Of a stretch of 50,248 nt of DNA, positions 47,344-50,248 are shown piece after piece; the first letter of the stretch is position 1, and the number at the start of each line of letters is the position of its first letter. Source of the DNA: Paulinella micropora. Its lineage: Eukaryota; Cercozoa; Imbricatea; Euglyphida. Below the pieces are notes generated by a model. That model was not told the origin of the DNA, did not search any database, and was given only the letters and a program-made list of their open reading frames with translations. The stretch spans positions 26,737 to 76,984 of the forward strand of contig BJOX01000298.1 in the NCBI GenBank assembly GCA_009731375.1. The letters are read 5' to 3'. Made by a program: the position numbers and the translations under genes.

Positions 47344-47640
47344 TATGGACACCGTGATAGCCCAGTGGTCAAGTTCTACCATCTGAGCCCTGTCGCCAGT
47401 TCGATTCCCGTCGGTGCCACCAGTATTTTCATTGAACATACCGNNNNNNNNNNNNNNNNNNNNNNNNNNNNNNNNNNNNNNNNNNNNNNNNNNNNNNNNN
47501 NNNNNNNNNNNNNNNNNNNNNNNNNNNNNNNNNNNNNNNNNNNNNNNNNNNNNNNNNNNNNNNNNNNNNNNNNNNNNNNNNNNNATTATTATTATTATTA
47601 TTATTATTATTATTTATTACTATTATTATTAATTACTATT
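47274..47640. repeat. (ATT)n arrays around a 141-N gap
   Basis: ATT repeats at 47274-47343 and 47585-47635 enclose a tRNA-like sequence and the gap N47444-47584. Confidence 0.93.
47347..47423 (+). ncRNA. tRNA-like sequence (tRNA pseudogene or SINE head)
   Basis: It contains a perfect A-box, TAGCCCAGTGG, and a B-box, AGTTCGATTCC, about 40 bp apart. It starts GGACACCG and ends CGGTGCC-ACCA, so the acceptor stem can nearly form and a CCA is genomically present. The D and T stems do not pair well, so it is unlikely to be a working tRNA. A tRNA-derived SINE beginning here and running into the gap would fit. Confidence 0.6.
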
Positions 47641-47840
47641 CCTCTTGACATACTATGCATTAAGTGATCATCACTAACGTCTAAATGACCATCACTAACC
47701 TCTAAGTGACCATCACTAGCCTCTAAGTGACCATCACTAGCCTCTAAGTGACCATCGCTAACTGCTAAGTGACCATCACTACATACTATGTGGCTTTCAC
47801 TATCCATTTAGTAATCAACACTGCCAAGTAAGTGACCAGG
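47636..47840. repeat. Intronic composite copy 3
   Basis: CTCTTGACATACTATGCATTA is followed by 21-bp units with AGTGACCATCACT. On the minus strand the array is open and encodes repeats of SDGHLEA-type heptapeptides. Confidence 0.9.
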
Positions 47841-47843
47841 GAC

Positions 47844-49927
47844 TCACAGGAACGGATTCAGTGTTCCCCACTGTAAGCGATCGAGCTTATATCCATAACG
47901 CTCCAGAAACCACTCGCGATAAGAACGACTGTAAAAAACTGTAAGCGGTTGTCCACAAAAAATATCATGTAACGATTGAACGTACACTTTATACGTCGAT
48001 TTTGATTTTCCAACGACGACAAATTCGCAATTTGGAAGATCGCTGTGTTGAACTAAGAAACCTCCACCCTTTGTCAATGCCTTATGTCCCGCTTCCAGAT
48101 TTTTTTGGCACTGACTAACTATTTCATCACGCATATGTTGCGGTACAACAAGCGAAACTCCACCCTCCTCGATAGCAAGGACATAGCTATACCCAAGTAC
48201 TTGTTTCGGGGAACTAGTCCAGACACCATCGTACTTGAGCAACAATGTCTTCGCGTGACATAACAGAGATCCAAACCATTTGGGATGTTTAGGAACAACT
48301 GCAACTCCCAATCCGGAGGCGCCGGGAATACGAACAAGAGAGAAGAATCCACAGTCCAGCAAGCTTGGCTTGCGTGCACGCGAACTAATATTCTCGCGAG
48401 TAGGGTCAGAATGTTCCTTTACCCAACGCACACTTACCACCAGCTAACATACAACCAATAGTGACTCGCTACGATTATTCTTACTACTAACGGTGGGTGG
48501 GCGGTGGGGGTGATGGGTGGGTGGGTGGGGGGGGGGGACCAGGTCACGCTTGAACCCGATAATTGCTGCAGCGTCCTTTTTCTGCTTCCCTTTCCCAGTT
48601 CCCTTTCCCGCTCCCTTTGTTTTCGATTTCTCCTTTCCCTTGTTCTTGCCACCTACATGACACATGTACATTGCGCACACTACACTACACTACAATGAAA
48701 GTTACCTCCCTTTGCTGTCTTGTCTTGCTTGCCCTTGCCCCGCGGCGGCGGCGCGTAGTCTTCGTCCTCAGGGTCTTGCTCGTCGTCCTCCTTGCCAGAC
48801 TCGTCCTCTTCCTCGTCCTTGCAAGCGCTACGTCCTACAAGCACAAGTAACTGCAGAGAAAAACCATAACAATACGCAGGACTATTCTTTTTCTTGTTCC
48901 TCTGCAGTTAGTTGTAACCATAACAATAAGCGCGCAGGACTATTCTTTTCCTTGTTCCTTTGCAGTTACCCTTTTTTTTCTTTGTCTTGTTCTTGCGTCG
49001 ACGCTTCGCGCTGTGCTTGCGTTCCTTTTTAGCTTGATCCTCTGCTTCCTCTCCACTTTCTTCCTCGTCTTCGCGTCTACGCTGCGCGCTCGTCTTCGAT
49101 TCCTCCGATTCTTCATCTTCTTCTTCGGTCGCTGCCTGCACTTGCTCCGACTGCATGCAGTCCCCTGGGTCTTCATCCTCCTCCTCCTGCTGCTTCTGCT
49201 TCTTCCGTGCTGGTGCTAGGTCCTCTTCAACCTGAGAGGGTACAGCCTTCAGCTCTTCCTGTCGCCTTGCCTCGAACTTGGACAATGCCCCTTTCTGTTC
49301 CAGTTTCGAGAGAGAGAGAGAGAGAGAGAGATCGTCACTACATACTAAGTGATGGGCACTAACAATTTAGTGATGGGAACTAAACACTTATACGTAGTAC
49401 GTAGTGCTGATCACTAACCATAGTGACGATCACTATAAAAAATAACGCAGTGACCATCACTACTCATGTAGTGCACATCACTTAATATGTCATGTAATCC
49501 TGAAATGACTATATGTTTAGTGATGGGAACTAGCAACTGAGTGATGATCACTAACAACGAATAAGTAGTGATGGTCGGTCACTGGCCATAGTGACTATCA
49601 CTATCTAAAGTAGTGATGGTCACTGACAATAGTGACTACCACTACCCACAAGTATCTAGTGATGAACACTACAACTCAAGTGCCCATCACTACATACTAA
49701 GTGATGAGAGAGAGAGGGAGAGAGGGAGGGAGGGAGGGAGACCCTTTTGGATTTTGTGCAGAGCAAGCGCATCCGCCAGAAGACCGTCGCGTTGACCATG
49801 TTTGCCGACCAGGGGCCCACTCGGTTAAAGAAAAAATTATGTAAGCGCAAGTAACGCCGCGTGGTATCGTCAGGGACCCCCCCTTTCTTGATAACATTCG
49901 TTGCATGTTGCACCCACTGGCTGTAAG
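47844..49927 (-). CDS. SET-domain protein with charged nuclear linker, five exons
   Basis: Exons, with matching phases: 49743-49920 (or from 49927), 48970-49294, 48706-48834, 48540-48652 and 47848-48443. If unspliced, the last one instead runs to the TGA at 47844. Exon 1 (QWVQHATNVIKKGG, NFFFNRVGPWSANM) is unrecognised. The middle exons are strongly acidic and basic (EEDEESEESK, KRRRKNKTKKKK, KNKGKEKSKTKGAGKG), typical of nuclear proteins. The last exon is SET-like, numbered from the GTG at 48440-48438: G..GLGVAVV (40-49), FLVQHSDLPNCEF (128-140) in place of NHSC.PN, and DIFCGQPLTVFYS (159-171) in place of EI..GEELT..Y. This implies a protein-lysine methyltransferase, though the Asn of NHS is Gln here. 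The 5' end lies upstream. Confidence 0.75.
48856..48967. repeat. Tandem duplication spanning the donor of a SET-gene exon
   Basis: Two copies of about 55 bp share GCAGGACTATTCTTTT and CTTGTTCCT.TGCAGTTA and lie downstream of the 48970 donor in gene sense; the GTAACTGCA of the donor belongs to the first unit. Confidence 0.85.
49306..49735. repeat. Second AGTG-N5-CACT palindrome swarm, in a SET-gene intron
   Basis: Units such as AGTGATGGGCACT, AGTGCTGATCACT, AGTGACGATCACT and AGTGATGGTCACT fill the intron between the first two modelled exons, with GA runs at both ends (49306-49331 and 49706-49740). Confidence 0.9.
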
Positions 49928-50057
49928 CTACACAATACAAAAAGGAGAGAAAGAAAAGCAGCATAGTAAGTGGACGCATATATATATATGTATATAGATA
50001 TATAATATATATATAGAGGTATATAGATAGAGATAGAGAGAAAGAAAGAAAGAGAGG

Positions 50058-50093
<36 letters not shown>

Positions 50094-50248
50094 GAGAGGG
50101 AGAGAGAGAGAGATCATACTATCTATCTTCTTGTTCGTATAGGGAAATAATGGAGCGCCGTGAGATCACACAACTGATTGATAATATGCCTGTTCAAAGA
50201 CGCGTCCGTGATGCCTGCCACGGTAACCTACAGACAGAGAGCGAGAGA
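49928..50248. other. Intron with (TA)n and (GA)n repeats and a possible exon edge
   Basis: TA-rich repeat at 49978-50012 and GA repeat at 50036-50113. On the minus strand a CTGTCTGTAG acceptor near 50231 is followed by an open frame, VTVAGITDASLNRHIINQL, but it reaches a TAG before a usable donor, so I do not call it an exon. Confidence 0.45.

Noticed and set aside
47347-47423. Functional tRNA gene with encoded CCA
   Set aside because: The acceptor stem and boxes are present, but D- and T-stem pairing is poor and no convincing anticodon stem forms.
50137-50231. First exon of the SET gene
   Set aside because: The open frame after the acceptor ends at a TAG before any plausible GT donor, so it cannot join the modelled exons.

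Overview
The window is nuclear DNA of a eukaryote, most likely a microalga or other protist. Coding sequence is split by GT-AG introns, simple repeats are extremely abundant, and both Ty3/gypsy and Ty1/copia retrotransposons are present. Glycinamide ribonucleotide synthetase (GARS) appears as a monofunctional protein, which argues against animals (trifunctional GART) and fungi (bifunctional ADE5,7). I cannot name the species.

Layout. (1) 1-5826 (+): the pol region of a Ty3/gypsy element (protease, RT, RNase H, integrase, unusual C-terminal tail), cut at the window start. (2) 7354-21801 (-): a GARS/purD gene in at least 22 exons that I assembled by hand. Splice phases agree at every junction except across one assembly gap in exon 10. 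The introns are almost wholly microsatellite, and several hold degenerate partial copies of the neighbouring exon boundary ('echo exons'). Intron 1 also carries a 5'-truncated non-LTR retrotransposon. (3) 21802-28288: non-coding, with a 2.7-kb polypyrimidine (CTT/CTC)n tract containing two assembly gaps. (4) 28289-39966 (-): a decayed coding region of unknown type, interrupted by an almost complete copia element (30709-39697) with 541/537-bp LTRs, a 5-bp target duplication, a polypurine tract and frame-disrupted gag-protease-integrase-RT-RNase H. (5) 40701-42620 (-): a decayed 3' half of a second Ty3/gypsy element whose C-terminal tail is homologous to that of the first. (6) 42946-49735: a swarm of imperfect palindromes of the form AGTG-N5-CACT around and inside the introns of chromatin-type genes on the minus strand: a SET-domain protein with an acidic/basic nuclear linker (47844-49927), a zinc-finger plus class-I methyltransferase reading frame (46031-46948), and an unrecognised reading frame (44886-45518).

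The genes do not form an operon. GARS performs step 2 of de novo purine synthesis, and its first exon encodes a membrane-anchor or targeting-like N-terminus. The SET and methyltransferase frames may belong to one chromatin-modifying locus, but the splice joining them is unresolved. Most of the window's size comes from repeat growth and retroelements. The observations most worth following are the echo exons next to microsatellites, the AGTG/CACT palindrome swarm with its three-copy intronic composite, the shared Ty3 C-terminal domain, and the copia LTRs that do not end in TG...CA.
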